A stretch of DNA of 64,000 nt from CALAMD01 sp035301345. GTDB taxonomy: Bacteria; Bacillota; Bacilli; Bacillales; Amphibacillaceae. Shown piece after piece: positions 49,787-58,814 of the stretch (the first letter of the stretch is position 1; each line of letters opens with the position of its first letter). The translations under genes and the position numbers were made by a program. The stretch lies in contig DATGUM010000014.1 in NCBI GenBank assembly GCA_035301345.1, positions 1 through 64,000 of the forward strand, read 5' to 3'. The notes below the pieces were generated by a model. It was not told the origin of the DNA and ran no database searches. It saw only the letters and a program-made list of their open reading frames with translations.

Positions 49787-50330
49787 AGATGAATTTTTAG
49801 AAGCATTAAACAATGGATTAAAGAAATTACGCACGGAAGAACGCGAGGAGATTATTCGAGATTTCGAAGAACATTTTTCTCACGGATATACCGAGGGAAA
49901 AACGGATAGAGATATCATTGCTTCTTTAGGTTCACCAGAAAATATAGTGAAAGAAATTATGCTTACTTATGACGCTGAACAAGTAAAAGAAACTCCAGTC
50001 ACTGGAAGCTTGCTTCGTACGATATGGTTAGTCATTGGTTTAGGATTTTTAAACTTAGTCGTCGTCCTTGGACCTGTTATCGGTTTATTCGGATTAATTA
50101 TTGGTATTTGGGCAGCAGGCGCTTCATTCATTGTTTCCCCAGCTTTAGTACTCATTAACGTACTTATTTATCCAGGGACTTTTGCGTTATTCGATCTTTT
50201 CTTTTCAATATTACTTTGTGGACTCGGACTTTTCCTTATTATTGGAATATATTTTGTAACAAAAATAGTGTATAACATGTTTATTCGTTACGTAACGTTT
50301 AACGTAAAGCTTGTGAAGGGTGGTTTTTAA
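49779..50330 (+). CDS. HAAS-domain (DUF1700) membrane protein
   Basis: A 183-residue protein. The N-terminal helical HAAS domain (1-70) carries MTKDEFLEALNNGLKKLRTEEREEIIRDFEEHF and ASLGSPENIVKEI, typical of DUF1700. Three membrane helices follow (about 85-105, 108-130, 140-165). HAAS domains sit with PadR-like regulators and are thought to pass a membrane signal to them. The start lies inside the end of padR, so translation is coupled. Confidence 0.85.
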   Translation: MTKDEFLEALNNGLKKLRTEEREEIIRDFEEHFSHGYTEGKTDRDIIASLGSPENIVKEIMLTYDAEQVKETPVTGSLLRTIWLVIGLGFLNLVVVLGPVIGLFGLIIGIWAAGASFIVSPALVLINVLIYPGTFALFDLFFSILLCGLGLFLIIGIYFVTKIVYNMFIRYVTFNVKLVKGGF

Positions 50331-50333
50331 CAC

Positions 50334-51122
50334 ATGATTAGAAGAGTCTTAGTTGTTGCTATTCTCTTAATACTTATTGGTGGAATCGGCAGTCTTTATA
50401 CCGCCAAATCACAAAAGAAAGAAAGCGAGAAACTAGAAGAAGTTATTGAGGAAACAAGTTTTGATAAAATTAACCTTCATACAGACAATGCTGACATAAT
50501 ACTTTCTTCAACAACAGATAACCAAGCGAAAATAGAACTACACGGTTATCAATCTGGAGATGAGTTGCTAGCAAATGTCGTTGATCAAACATTAGACGTT
50601 CGTGTTAACAATAAATCAGCAAAATTATTTTCCTTTGACTTCTTTTCTCCAGTATTATCACTACATATCTATGTGCCAGAGAAAATCTACGATACCATTC
50701 AAATAAAGAGTACTAATGGATCAATTGAAATGGTGAATATCGAAGGAAAAAATTTTGATGTATTTACAAATAACGGAAAAATGACATTAAATCACACGGT
50801 AGGCAATAGCTTTTCACTAGATTCAGACAATGGCCAAATCAAAATGAATGACGTCACTTCAGCACGTTTGCAAGCAACGACTGATAATGGGAGCATCACT
50901 CTTAACACAGAAGACTTAGACCAATCAATCAGTTTATATACAGATAATGGAGAGATTGACATACAGTCTGCCAGTGAACCAACAAACGCAACGTTCGATA
51001 TTAAAACAGATAATGGAGAAGTGACTTTTTTTGGGGAGAAAGATTGGGCTGTTAAAACTGGTAATGGCGAAAATGACATTAAATTGCATTCAAACAACGG
51101 CAATATCACTTTATCCCATTAA
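50334..51122 (+). CDS. DUF4097-family membrane-anchored beta-helix protein
   Basis: A 262-residue protein with an N-terminal membrane anchor (about 4-20, VLVVAILLILIGGIGSLYTA) and an extracytoplasmic right-handed beta-helix-like repeat region. Each turn contains a T-D/N-N-G motif (TDNADI, STNGSI, TNNGKM, SDNGQI, TDNGSI, TDNGEI, TDNGEV, SNNGNI) at about 20-residue intervals. This matches DUF4097, found in LiaG-like envelope stress modules. It is the output or sensor of the PadR/HAAS operon, inferred from context. Confidence 0.85.
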   Translation: MIRRVLVVAILLILIGGIGSLYTAKSQKKESEKLEEVIEETSFDKINLHTDNADIILSSTTDNQAKIELHGYQSGDELLANVVDQTLDVRVNNKSAKLFSFDFFSPVLSLHIYVPEKIYDTIQIKSTNGSIEMVNIEGKNFDVFTNNGKMTLNHTVGNSFSLDSDNGQIKMNDVTSARLQATTDNGSITLNTEDLDQSISLYTDNGEIDIQSASEPTNATFDIKTDNGEVTFFGEKDWAVKTGNGENDIKLHSNNGNITLSH

Positions 51123-51147
51123 CTCATATTGTCTTATACTACATTAA

Positions 51148-51179
51148 AAAGGGAAATCTAAACTCATAGATTTCCCTTT
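51148..51179. terminator. Bidirectional terminator
   Basis: The perfect stem AAAGGGAAATCT/AGATTTCCCTTT separates the convergent DUF4097 and ABC-F genes. Confidence 0.9.
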
Positions 51180-51187
51180 ATATATAT

Positions 51188-52642
51188 TTAACATCGTATA
51201 AACTGTTTCTCACATATTTGATAAATGACGTCTGCCACATTGTTTATAAACGTTTCATCATGTGTAACAAAAATAACTGTCCCCTCGTACCCGATAATAA
51301 ATTTTTCGAGTGCTTTCATGGCGTGCATATCTAAGAAGTTAGTCGGCTCATCTAATAACAAAATATTATATTGTCCTAAGAATAACCGGCATAACTGCAA
51401 GCGAACGGCCTCTCCGCCACTTAAAGATTGCACATTTTTCTTTATGTCCGTACGATCAAACTGCATCGCATGTAACACACTCCGAATAAATCCCTCATCA
51501 TAGTCTGAAACACTTTTAATAAATTGTAACACTGTTTTATTTGTCAAAAACTGATAGCTCATTTGTTTAAAATAGCCAATTTTAGCCTTAGGAGAAATAA
51601 TTAATTCAGATGACTGATTGGCAATACGTTGAAGTAACGTACTCTTTCCACTTCCGTTGTTCCCCGTAATCGCGATTTTTTTATTTAATGGTAATTGAAA
51701 ACTCACTTCATCTAAAAGCACTTTATTAGCTATTTTAAGCGTAAAACGATCAGCCATTATTGGAAATCGATTGTGCAACGTCAAAGCCTTTGACTGAGGA
51801 AATATAATCGGTCTGTCTTCTTTAGTAGCTTCTACTTTATCAAGCCTTTCGATTCGCTGTTCAATCGCTTTTGCCGCACGTTGGATTGCTTTTTGACTCG
51901 TTCCTTTTGATTTTGTTTCAAACATTCGATTGGGCTTTTCTCTTGAACCTCTATGAGACGGATGACTCGCTTGGGCAATTTTATTCGCCCGTTCCATTTT
52001 TTCTTGTGCAGCCTTTTTGAGACGCCCTTTTTCCTTTAAGAATTGTTCATGTGCTTGATTCTGTTGGTCACGTTCTTGCTGTTTCTGCTCTAAATATTCG
52101 CTATAGTTTCCTGAGTAAACGGTAACGTTACCTTCTTCCACTTCCCAAATCGTTGTAACGAGCTCATCTAACACGAATCGGTCATGACTAATTATAATGA
52201 GTGCCCCGTAATAATAACGTAACTCATCAAGCAAAAACGAAATTCCTTGTTCGTCTAAATGTGTCGTCGGTTCATCTATAAGCAACGCTTCGTGATAATG
52301 TGTAAACAATTGTGCGAGTTTCTTTCTCGTTTGTTCCCCACCACTTAACGCTGTTGTATCTGTTGGTACCGTTAATTTTCCGAGCAATGCAGGATCTGCT
52401 TCAGTAGTTGTCGGTCCTTCCATTTGTTCGAAGTAACCAGATGCTACATATGTCCGTACAATTCCACTTGATGGTTGGATTTTACCTGCAAGCAACTTTA
52501 ATAATGAACTTTTACCAGCACCGTTTTTCCCAATAATACCAATCCGGTCAAATTGGTGGACTGTTAATCGATCAATCTTTAATATGACTTTATCTAAATA
52601 ACTTAACCTTACATTTTCACATTCAAAACATAATTTTTCCAT
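51188..52642 (-). CDS. ABC-F ribosomal protection protein (Vga/Msr/Lsa-like)
   Basis: A 484-residue protein with two ATPase domains and no membrane helices. Walker A sites are GKNGAGKSS (38-46) and GNNGSGKST (327-336); signatures are LSGGEQ (99-104) and LSGGEA (407-412). DEPTTHLD and DEPTNFLD Walker B motifs follow. Between them is a long, basic helical linker (about 185-290, GNYSEYLEQKQQERD...), the region that reaches the ribosomal tunnel in antibiotic-resistance ABC-F proteins. Length and linker fit the Vga/Msr/Lsa groups. Drug spectrum cannot be read. Expression probably depends on the 500-base leader. Confidence 0.88.
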   Translation of the reverse strand: MEKLCFECENVRLSYLDKVILKIDRLTVHQFDRIGIIGKNGAGKSSLLKLLAGKIQPSSGIVRTYVASGYFEQMEGPTTTEADPALLGKLTVPTDTTALSGGEQTRKKLAQLFTHYHEALLIDEPTTHLDEQGISFLLDELRYYYGALIIISHDRFVLDELVTTIWEVEEGNVTVYSGNYSEYLEQKQQERDQQNQAHEQFLKEKGRLKKAAQEKMERANKIAQASHPSHRGSREKPNRMFETKSKGTSQKAIQRAAKAIEQRIERLDKVEATKEDRPIIFPQSKALTLHNRFPIMADRFTLKIANKVLLDEVSFQLPLNKKIAITGNNGSGKSTLLQRIANQSSELIISPKAKIGYFKQMSYQFLTNKTVLQFIKSVSDYDEGFIRSVLHAMQFDRTDIKKNVQSLSGGEAVRLQLCRLFLGQYNILLLDEPTNFLDMHAMKALEKFIIGYEGTVIFVTHDETFINNVADVIYQICEKQFIRC

Positions 52643-52670
52643 CTTGCTACCTCCTGAAATATTTTCATTT

Positions 52671-52744
52671 CGTATCGATAGCTAGAATCGATACGAGCTT
52701 CTGTTTAACTGAAGCTCGTATTAAAAAAAGAATAAATATTGCAA
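52671..52744 (-). promoter_or_regulatory. Second leader ORF and alternative hairpins before the ABC-F gene
   Basis: TTG 52744, with AAGGTG seven bases upstream, starts a seven-codon frame (MQYLFFF) stopping at 52721. The stop touches an 11-bp stem (ATACGAGCTTC/GAAGCTCGTAT, 52691-52721). An overlapping stem (CGTATCGAT/ATCGATACG, 52671-52695) cannot form together with it because bases 52691-52695 belong to both. The ABC-F ribosome site AGGAGG follows 15 bases later. A stalled ribosome would choose between the two stems. Confidence 0.55.
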
Positions 52745-52797
52745 AATAATCACCTTCTCAATCTATGACTTAAAAACTTTATCTTTTTATAGAAAAC

Positions 52798-52825
52798 AAA
52801 AAAATCACAAGCATCTGCTTGTGAT
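52798..52825 (-). terminator. Leader terminator upstream of the ABC-F gene
   Basis: A perfect 9-bp stem ATCACAAGC/GCTTGTGAT (52804-52825) is followed on the minus strand by six Ts (52798-52803). It lies about 160 bases before the ABC-F start and after the leader promoter, so transcription must read through it for expression. Confidence 0.85.
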
Positions 52826-53002
52826 TAAAGAGTAATGGGAAAAAATATATGAGTTGCTTATTACAAATAGCCATTCTTTTCTTATTGTTTTACCTAAGAA
52901 AGAAATACTACGCAATTAATAATTTAACAATAATTATTAAAAAAAGACAGACTTACCCCGCTTACTCTGAATCTAGATGACAGAGCCTTTGAAATTATTC
53001 AA

Positions 53003-53047
53003 TTACTGATTCAAAGTTAGGATGCGAAGTTTCATTGCATGTGTCAT
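53003..53047 (-). CDS. Leader peptide of the ABC-F gene
   Basis: A 14-residue frame MTHAMKLRILTLNQ starts at ATG 53047 with a perfect AGGAGG 11 bases upstream, and is the first frame after the promoter. The coding bases CTTTGAATC (in codons 11-14) can pair with GATTCAGAG about 40 bases downstream, which competes with a local CTCTG/CAGAG hairpin. Leader peptides on which drug-bound ribosomes stall control several resistance genes of this type; that role here is inferred. Confidence 0.6.
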   Translation of the reverse strand: MTHAMKLRILTLNQ

Positions 53048-53083
53048 TTTTTAATAATCCTCCTACTAGTTTTAATAACTTTA

Positions 53084-53112
53084 ATTTTAAACAGTCACTA
53101 TATAGATGTCAA
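53084..53112 (-). promoter_or_regulatory. Strong promoter of the ABC-F leader
   Basis: TTGACA (53107-53112), a 17-base spacer and TAAAAT (53084-53089) on the minus strand, just downstream of the symporter stop. Confidence 0.85.
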
Positions 53113-53166
53113 TCATTTAAACGTATATTAATTTTAGTCCGAAAGAACGCTCAATTAATCACACGT

Positions 53167-54597
53167 TTACGTCGCACTTATTTCTGAATTTACACGGTCT
53201 TTACTAAACAATGTTACTGACATTAAAATAATAAATGAAAATGGTAATCCGACCATAATTGGATGGACACCAAATGGGTGACCTAATATTTGCCATAAAA
53301 CAGATAGTCCTAAACCTGCCCACATCCCGAGTACACCTGCCATTCGCGTCGGACGTTTCCAAAACATGCCAAGGACGATAGGTGCTAGTAAAGCAGATAC
53401 TGACATCGCTGTTCCTGTCACCATCAAGTTAACTAAGCCTGGTATTTTCAGCGCTAATATAACCGATATAATTGATACGATTAAGACGGATAAACGGCTA
53501 TACAGAACCATGTTTGCTTTTTCTTCATCTTTTACAAGTGGACGAATAATATCGTTAGCAATCGATGATGATCCAGCGATGAAAAATGAATCCGCACTAG
53601 AAATAACGGCTGCTAATAAAACGATAACCATCACGATGACTCCATATGTCGGAAATACCGCTTGAATCGTATCGTAATAAATAAGTGCCGGGTTTTCTGA
53701 TTGAATATTTAAACCGAATCGACTAAATACACCCGTCCCGACGATAATTGCTCCTAAACCGACAGCAATAATCATTGACAACCAGTAACCATTACGAGCT
53801 GTTTTTAAACTGTTTGCTGCCCAGATACGTTGCCAAACATCTTGGCGAATAAACTGGTAACAAGCGAGTGTTAAAAGATAAATCATAATTTCGTTTGAGC
53901 TAATATTAAAGACATTTAACATCGCATGCTCGTTTTGTGCAACTGCTGTTGAACTTACTTCACTCCAACTACCTGACTGCTGCCAAACGACGATAAATAA
54001 AATAATAACCCCGATTGTTAGCAATGACCCTTGGATAACATCTTGCCAAACGACAGCCTTTAAACCACCTAAATACGTTTTAATCGTTAATAAAATCCAC
54101 CCGATTAAAATACCGACCGTCATACTTATGCCGAGCGTTAAATTTAAAATCGTTGCAATCGCAACAAACTGCATACCTGTCATCGCGCAATAAGAAAATA
54201 AAAAACTAATAACTGTCGGTAAACGCGCCTTTTCTCCGTAACGTAAAGCCGCATAATCACCAACTGTTACCATTTGATGCTTTTCGCCAATTTCGCGAAT
54301 TCGCTTTAAGAAAAACAGTGCAAGGACGATAACCGCACTAATCATCGTAATATGAATCCATTGCTGCCCCATTCCTAAGCTGTAACCGTTTTCCATATAA
54401 CCTAAAAGCGTTGCACCACCAACCCCTGTTCCGATAAATGTTAATATAAGTGGTAACGTTGAAACGGATCGTCCTGCCACGTTATAATCATCATACGTTT
54501 TTATTTTCTTGTTAATAACGAAAGACAAGCCGATAAGAAAGATAAAATATATAAGGACAATTACCCCAATTAACATCTGTTCACTTGGATTAAACAC
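53167..54597 (-). CDS. Sodium:solute symporter family protein
   Basis: A 476-residue transporter of the SSS family with about 13 membrane helices. Key segments are YDDYNVAGRSVSTLPLILTFIGTGVGGATLLGYMENGY near the N-terminus and a sodium-site helix VMVIVLLAAVISSADSFFIAGSSSIANDI near 320. The GTG at 54597 has GGGGAGG seven bases upstream; the open frame continues 27 codons further without a ribosome site. Substrate cannot be assigned; proline, pantothenate and sugar carriers share these motifs. Confidence 0.88.
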   Translation of the reverse strand: MFNPSEQMLIGVIVLIYFIFLIGLSFVINKKIKTYDDYNVAGRSVSTLPLILTFIGTGVGGATLLGYMENGYSLGMGQQWIHITMISAVIVLALFFLKRIREIGEKHQMVTVGDYAALRYGEKARLPTVISFLFSYCAMTGMQFVAIATILNLTLGISMTVGILIGWILLTIKTYLGGLKAVVWQDVIQGSLLTIGVIILFIVVWQQSGSWSEVSSTAVAQNEHAMLNVFNISSNEIMIYLLTLACYQFIRQDVWQRIWAANSLKTARNGYWLSMIIAVGLGAIIVGTGVFSRFGLNIQSENPALIYYDTIQAVFPTYGVIVMVIVLLAAVISSADSFFIAGSSSIANDIIRPLVKDEEKANMVLYSRLSVLIVSIISVILALKIPGLVNLMVTGTAMSVSALLAPIVLGMFWKRPTRMAGVLGMWAGLGLSVLWQILGHPFGVHPIMVGLPFSFIILMSVTLFSKDRVNSEISAT

Positions 54598-54623
54598 ATA
54601 AAAACCTCCCCTAATCATTAGTA

Positions 54624-54659
54624 AAAGACGTGTTGTGAAAAGTTTCACAGCACGTCTTT
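54624..54659 (-). terminator. Long hairpin between the GTPase and symporter genes
   Basis: A nearly perfect 17-bp stem (AAAGACGTG...CACGTCTTT outer arms) with a two-base loop, followed by CTTTT on the minus strand. It can terminate the GTPase transcript. It lies about 20 bases before the symporter ribosome site. Confidence 0.65.
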
Positions 54660-54734
54660 CATCATAGCAAATATTCAAAATTTTAGTAATAAAAATATCA
54701 CTTTCTTTTAAAATGTTACTTATTACTTATTGAT

Positions 54735-56177
54735 CTATTTCTTTTTACGTAAACGAATTTTCGACCGGAACTTTTGCAAGATGCTTTCCTTTTTTTCTTC
54801 AGTTGGCTCGTCCGCTTCATCAATTGTTCGTAAATCTTCTTTTAAAGTTTCTTTTAAGTCTTTTTCTTCTGCAACGATTTCTTCCTCAGCTACCATCTCT
54901 TCTTTTGATGACTCAGCCACTTGCTTCACTTCGTCCATCGAAGCTTCTTTCATATAATAAGCGATAGCTGCTTTCCCGATAGAATACGTTCCAGACGCTG
55001 CCACGCCACCACTGATAGCTGATCCTGCACCTGGTACGACATTTAGTAATTTACTTCCTTGCTGTGCAACAAATCGTAAACCAAAGCCGAACAAAAACAC
55101 CGCTCCTAAAGAAATAATAAATTCACGCGCTGTTTTTGCACTTACTTCATTACCGCTTAAATATGCGATGAGCATCACTTCGATCACTTGAATCGGTAAT
55201 AAAACTAAAATATCTGCAATTGGAATTGGCGTCGTCCCAACGACTGCACTTGCAGCTGTAAAACGCTTCACAAATACGTTTGCAATTTTTTCTAAAGCAT
55301 TTTCGACTTTATTATTTAGCATTAAATCGAGTGCCGCTCGAAATTCAATATGATCAACAAGAACATTAATGAGCTCGTCGATATTATATCTACCGTCATA
55401 AACGATTCTGAGCTTCTCTCTTTCCTCGGCCGAGAGATCCTCTGGAGAATCATCACTCCATTCAACATAAGATGACACTGGAACAATGATTGCATCTTTC
55501 AATGATGCATCATCAAGCACTTGCTTGACTTGTTTTACTTTATCTTCAATGTTTTTTAATTTTCTATCTGTATATTCTTCAGCGATTTTTATCCGCGACG
55601 GCTCGATTTCATCGATTCGATTAATCACTGTAAGAAGTGGCGGTTTTACATTCAGATGATCCATCAGTTCCTTAAGTGCAATCGTATCTTCACGTAACGT
55701 CGAACGATCAGCACCACTCGTTAAAAACATAAACGCATCTGGCTGAAAGTCCTCAATAACCGTCCGTAAATCTTCTTCTGCTGTACGCGATTGCTCAGAA
55801 ATGTTTTCTTTAATACCACGTGTATCAATCACTTCGAACATCGTTTTCCCTTGTTTTTTATACTTAAAAATTTCATGTTCAATCGTACCGACTTCAATCG
55901 AACTTGTCTCTGCTAAATACGTATCAAACATCGCATTAATCAAACTACTTTTCCCAACGCCTGAACGTCCAACAAGGACAATTCTCGGTGCCCGTCGTTG
56001 TTCGATATCATCGATAATACTTTTAATTTCTTCTGAATGAAATATTTCCTCAATCATTTTTCGAGCAAATGATGGTATCGCAATATCTAATTCATCAATA
56101 AACGATGACGATGAATTCATCAAATGTGCGATGTTTTTTAACCGTTCTTCAATTTCTTTTGTACGCTCCACAGTCAA
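54735..56177 (-). CDS. Membrane-associated GTPase with DUF697-like region
   Basis: A 480-residue P-loop GTPase. After a helical N-terminus the G motifs appear in order: GRSGVGKSS (70-78), a G2 threonine near 98, DTRG (118-121) and NRID (186-189). A DUF697/YcjF-like region follows with two hydrophobic segments (about 310-350 and 360-385), then a Gly/Ala-rich stretch and a Glu/Lys-rich tail. It resembles Era/EngA-like or dynamin-like membrane GTPases; function unknown. The start is TTG 56177 or GTG 56171; AAGGAG favours the latter slightly. Confidence 0.8.
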   Translation of the reverse strand: MTVERTKEIEERLKNIAHLMNSSSSFIDELDIAIPSFARKMIEEIFHSEEIKSIIDDIEQRRAPRIVLVGRSGVGKSSLINAMFDTYLAETSSIEVGTIEHEIFKYKKQGKTMFEVIDTRGIKENISEQSRTAEEDLRTVIEDFQPDAFMFLTSGADRSTLREDTIALKELMDHLNVKPPLLTVINRIDEIEPSRIKIAEEYTDRKLKNIEDKVKQVKQVLDDASLKDAIIVPVSSYVEWSDDSPEDLSAEEREKLRIVYDGRYNIDELINVLVDHIEFRAALDLMLNNKVENALEKIANVFVKRFTAASAVVGTTPIPIADILVLLPIQVIEVMLIAYLSGNEVSAKTAREFIISLGAVFLFGFGLRFVAQQGSKLLNVVPGAGSAISGGVAASGTYSIGKAAIAYYMKEASMDEVKQVAESSKEEMVAEEEIVAEEKDLKETLKEDLRTIDEADEPTEEKKESILQKFRSKIRLRKKK

Positions 56178-56308
56178 TCATCTCCTTAACTGCTCCTATA
56201 ACTTTATTTTATCCTTTTTCTTTTCTAATAGCTATAACTTTTGTCGATTTTACCTCGTTTTAACGTTCACATGATAGAATCGCATTACTTTAAAAAAGGA
56301 GAGTGCCT

Positions 56309-56986
56309 ATGAAATTACGTGCAAACTTATTTATCTTAATGGCCACTATCTGTTTATCATTAGTTGGTTGTGGAAATGGTGATGAAGAAGCATCTGAACA
56401 ACAGGCCGAAGCACCACCTGAACATGAAAGTGATGAAGAAATCGAATCTATATTAGATGCTCATCCTGAAACGATTGATATTCAGAAAGAAGAATCATCT
56501 GATATCGGTACGTTTCACGTCATTACTGAACGAACAGATGAAGAAGAAATGATCAGCTTTAGTTCATCAAACATTATTTATACGATTGATAAAGCACAAT
56601 TAGCTTTTTTAGAACCAGATGAATCAGTTGCTGACTTGTTTGAAACCGAGAAATACAATCCAATCGTTTTCGCGGACGTCGTCGTTGAAAATAAAACAGA
56701 CGAAACGATCACACTCGAATATCCTTATGCATTAGATATTCGAACAGGAGGTTTTACAGGAGACGTCATTACAGAGTTGTCTGATGAAATAGGTGGAGAA
56801 TTCTCACCTGGTGAAGAAAAAGAAGGACGGATTTATTATGAAGGTACACCGATGCTAGATGATTTAGAGGAGTCGTTTGAATTTGTGAAAAGCGGATTCA
56901 CTTTCGGATCAGAACCATTGTTAGATGCTGACGGTAATGAAATTGAGGACGACTTAGGTGTCGTTTACGAAATTACACTATATTGA
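56309..56986 (+). CDS. Lipoprotein with a DUF4352-like beta domain
   Basis: A 225-residue secreted protein. Signal peptide with lipobox LSLVGCGNGD (Cys21 from this start), then an acidic linker to about 45. An immunoglobulin-like beta domain follows, with segments ISFSSSNIIYTIDKAQLAFLEP, NPIVFADVVVENKTDETITLEYP and SPGEEKEGRIYYEGTP, the usual pattern of extracellular DUF4352-type domains. ATG 56309 has AAAGGAGAG upstream. Family assignment is tentative and function unknown. Confidence 0.72.
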   Translation: MKLRANLFILMATICLSLVGCGNGDEEASEQQAEAPPEHESDEEIESILDAHPETIDIQKEESSDIGTFHVITERTDEEEMISFSSSNIIYTIDKAQLAFLEPDESVADLFETEKYNPIVFADVVVENKTDETITLEYPYALDIRTGGFTGDVITELSDEIGGEFSPGEEKEGRIYYEGTPMLDDLEESFEFVKSGFTFGSEPLLDADGNEIEDDLGVVYEITLY

Positions 56987-57005
56987 AAATGATTTTAAAC
57001 GAATA

Positions 57006-57053
57006 AAACACTCTTTACTCATGCAAGTAAAAATTGCGAGTAAGAGTGTTTTT
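57006..57053. terminator. Bidirectional terminator
   Basis: The stem AACACTCTT-ACTC/GAGTAAGAGTGTT with flanking A and T runs separates the convergent lipoprotein and cyclase genes. Confidence 0.85.
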
Positions 57054-58596
57054 ATCGTAATGAATGGATATTTGTTTGTTCAAGAGGATTAATATCATCT
57101 GCGTGAATCACTCGGTTTCTTCCTAACCGTTTCGCCTCATATAATGCTCCGTCAGCCTTTTGAATAAAAGAAGCAATAGACATTTGACGAGGATGCAACA
57201 ATGAACTAACTCCTATACTTGCCGTCACAGATGTCGTTTGGCCATTTATATCTATTTCTAATTGCTCGATTACGTGACGAATCTTTTGCGCACAACGCAT
57301 CGTCGTTTCCTCATCTGTATTTAACAATAAAACAGCGAATTCCTCACCACCATAACGAGCGACAAAACCATTATCTTCTTTTAAAATAGTGACAATCGCC
57401 TGAGCAACTTCTTTTAAACATTGGTCACCTGACAAATGACCGTGCGTATCATTATACGTTTTGAAACAATCGATATCTATCATTAAAAAGCCAATAGGAA
57501 ACTTTTCACTCACAAGAGTGTCCCACAATTCCTGCATTGAGTGATCTAAATAGCGACGATTAAAAACACCTGTTAATCCGTCAACCATAGACATCGTTTC
57601 TAATTCTTCGTTAATCATTTGTAACTCAATGTTCATTTGATCCGCTTTTTCGTTCGCCTTAACGAGAGACGTTTCAACGTCCTCTCTTACACGCATTTCT
57701 TTACGTAATCTGAAAATCCAGTAACTTGAAACAGACAAAATAATAATAAACACGACAACGATAGCCGCTGTCACTCGTAAAAGAGGGCCATAATCAACGT
57801 CTGTATCTATATTTATCCATTTACTACTTATTGCACGTATGTCATCCTCTTCAATCATCGAAAATGCTTTATTAAAAATCGATACTAATTCTGGATGTCC
57901 TTTATAGCCTGCAAAATATAATCCTTGTCGTTTATCGGCTTCATAAGCGATAACACGTAAATCAGCGATACCATTCGTCCGTAATATATGCTTCGTCGTC
58001 GCTAAGTTACCGACATAATATTTCTCTTCACCTGTCGCAACAGCAACGAGTGCCGCTTCAGCCGTGTCATATAAACTTAGATGGATATTTTTCTGTTGCA
58101 ATAAATAGCTATGGTGGGAACTATTCTTCTGCACAGCAATTGCTGTATGATCTAAGTCTTCAACATTCATGACATTCGTATCTTCACTCCGCGTCACGAT
58201 TACCCGCTTAAACTGAAAGTATGGTCTCGATAATATAAATTCCTTCTCTCGCTCTGGTGTTTTTCCGACCGCAGCTAGTCCATCTAACTTTCCGTCCATC
58301 GCTAAATCATACGCTTCTAGCCACGTTAAATTTTCTTGTACTTTAAATTGTAAACCGGTTTGCTCTTCAATAAGCGATAAAATATCCCGAACAATTCCCT
58401 TATACTCTCCGTCTTCATCAATAAATTCAAAGGGAACAAATTCAGGGTCTATTCCAATCTCTACAACTGGGTGTTCTGCAATAAATGCGCGTTCTTCCTC
58501 TGTTAAATCAAGTGATTCACCTTTAACAGAAGGAACAATAAAAAAGACTGAAGTGAGTAAAGAAACGATAAACGTCATCACATAAAATTTTCTCAC
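57052..58596 (-). CDS. Sensor diguanylate cyclase with extracellular solute-binding domain
   Basis: A 514-residue protein: signal or anchor helix (about 5-25), an extracytoplasmic SBP family 3-like sensor (about 35-265, IGIDPEFVPFEFIDEDGEYKGIVRDIL), a membrane helix (273-296), a coiled coil (about 305-335) and a GGDEF domain (337-500). The domain has DGLTGVFNRRYLD, MIDIDCFKTYND and the active GGEEF at 416-420, so it should make cyclic di-GMP in response to a small ligand, perhaps an amino acid. The RxxD inhibitory site before GGEEF is absent (E-D-N-G at 407-410). GTG start with GAGAGGAAAG. Confidence 0.88.
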   Translation of the reverse strand: MRKFYVMTFIVSLLTSVFFIVPSVKGESLDLTEEERAFIAEHPVVEIGIDPEFVPFEFIDEDGEYKGIVRDILSLIEEQTGLQFKVQENLTWLEAYDLAMDGKLDGLAAVGKTPEREKEFILSRPYFQFKRVIVTRSEDTNVMNVEDLDHTAIAVQKNSSHHSYLLQQKNIHLSLYDTAEAALVAVATGEEKYYVGNLATTKHILRTNGIADLRVIAYEADKRQGLYFAGYKGHPELVSIFNKAFSMIEEDDIRAISSKWINIDTDVDYGPLLRVTAAIVVVFIIILSVSSYWIFRLRKEMRVREDVETSLVKANEKADQMNIELQMINEELETMSMVDGLTGVFNRRYLDHSMQELWDTLVSEKFPIGFLMIDIDCFKTYNDTHGHLSGDQCLKEVAQAIVTILKEDNGFVARYGGEEFAVLLLNTDEETTMRCAQKIRHVIEQLEIDINGQTTSVTASIGVSSLLHPRQMSIASFIQKADGALYEAKRLGRNRVIHADDINPLEQTNIHSLR

Positions 58597-58733
58597 GGGT
58601 TCTTTCCTCTCAAGTAAAATACATGATACCGATCATAATGATTAATCGTATATTATCGCTTTTCTTTTAAATAAGCAAATTAAGTGAAAATTAAGTTATC
58701 TTAACAATTCAACATATGAGTAACACATTATTT

Positions 58734-58775
58734 TTGACAGAGACTTCGTTTACTACATACATATTAGGGGTATAT
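58734..58775 (+). promoter_or_regulatory. Promoter of the copper ATPase gene with possible CsoR site
   Basis: A perfect -35 TTGACA (58734-58739) is followed after 17-18 bases by a poor -10 (TACATA). TACATATTAGGGGTAT, which contains the GGGGTA half of CsoR operators, overlaps and follows it. Repression by a copper sensor is suggested but the other half-site is weak. Confidence 0.4.
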
Positions 58776-58814
58776 AGAAAGACTCAGCATTTTTAATAAA
58801 GGAGTTTGATATAC

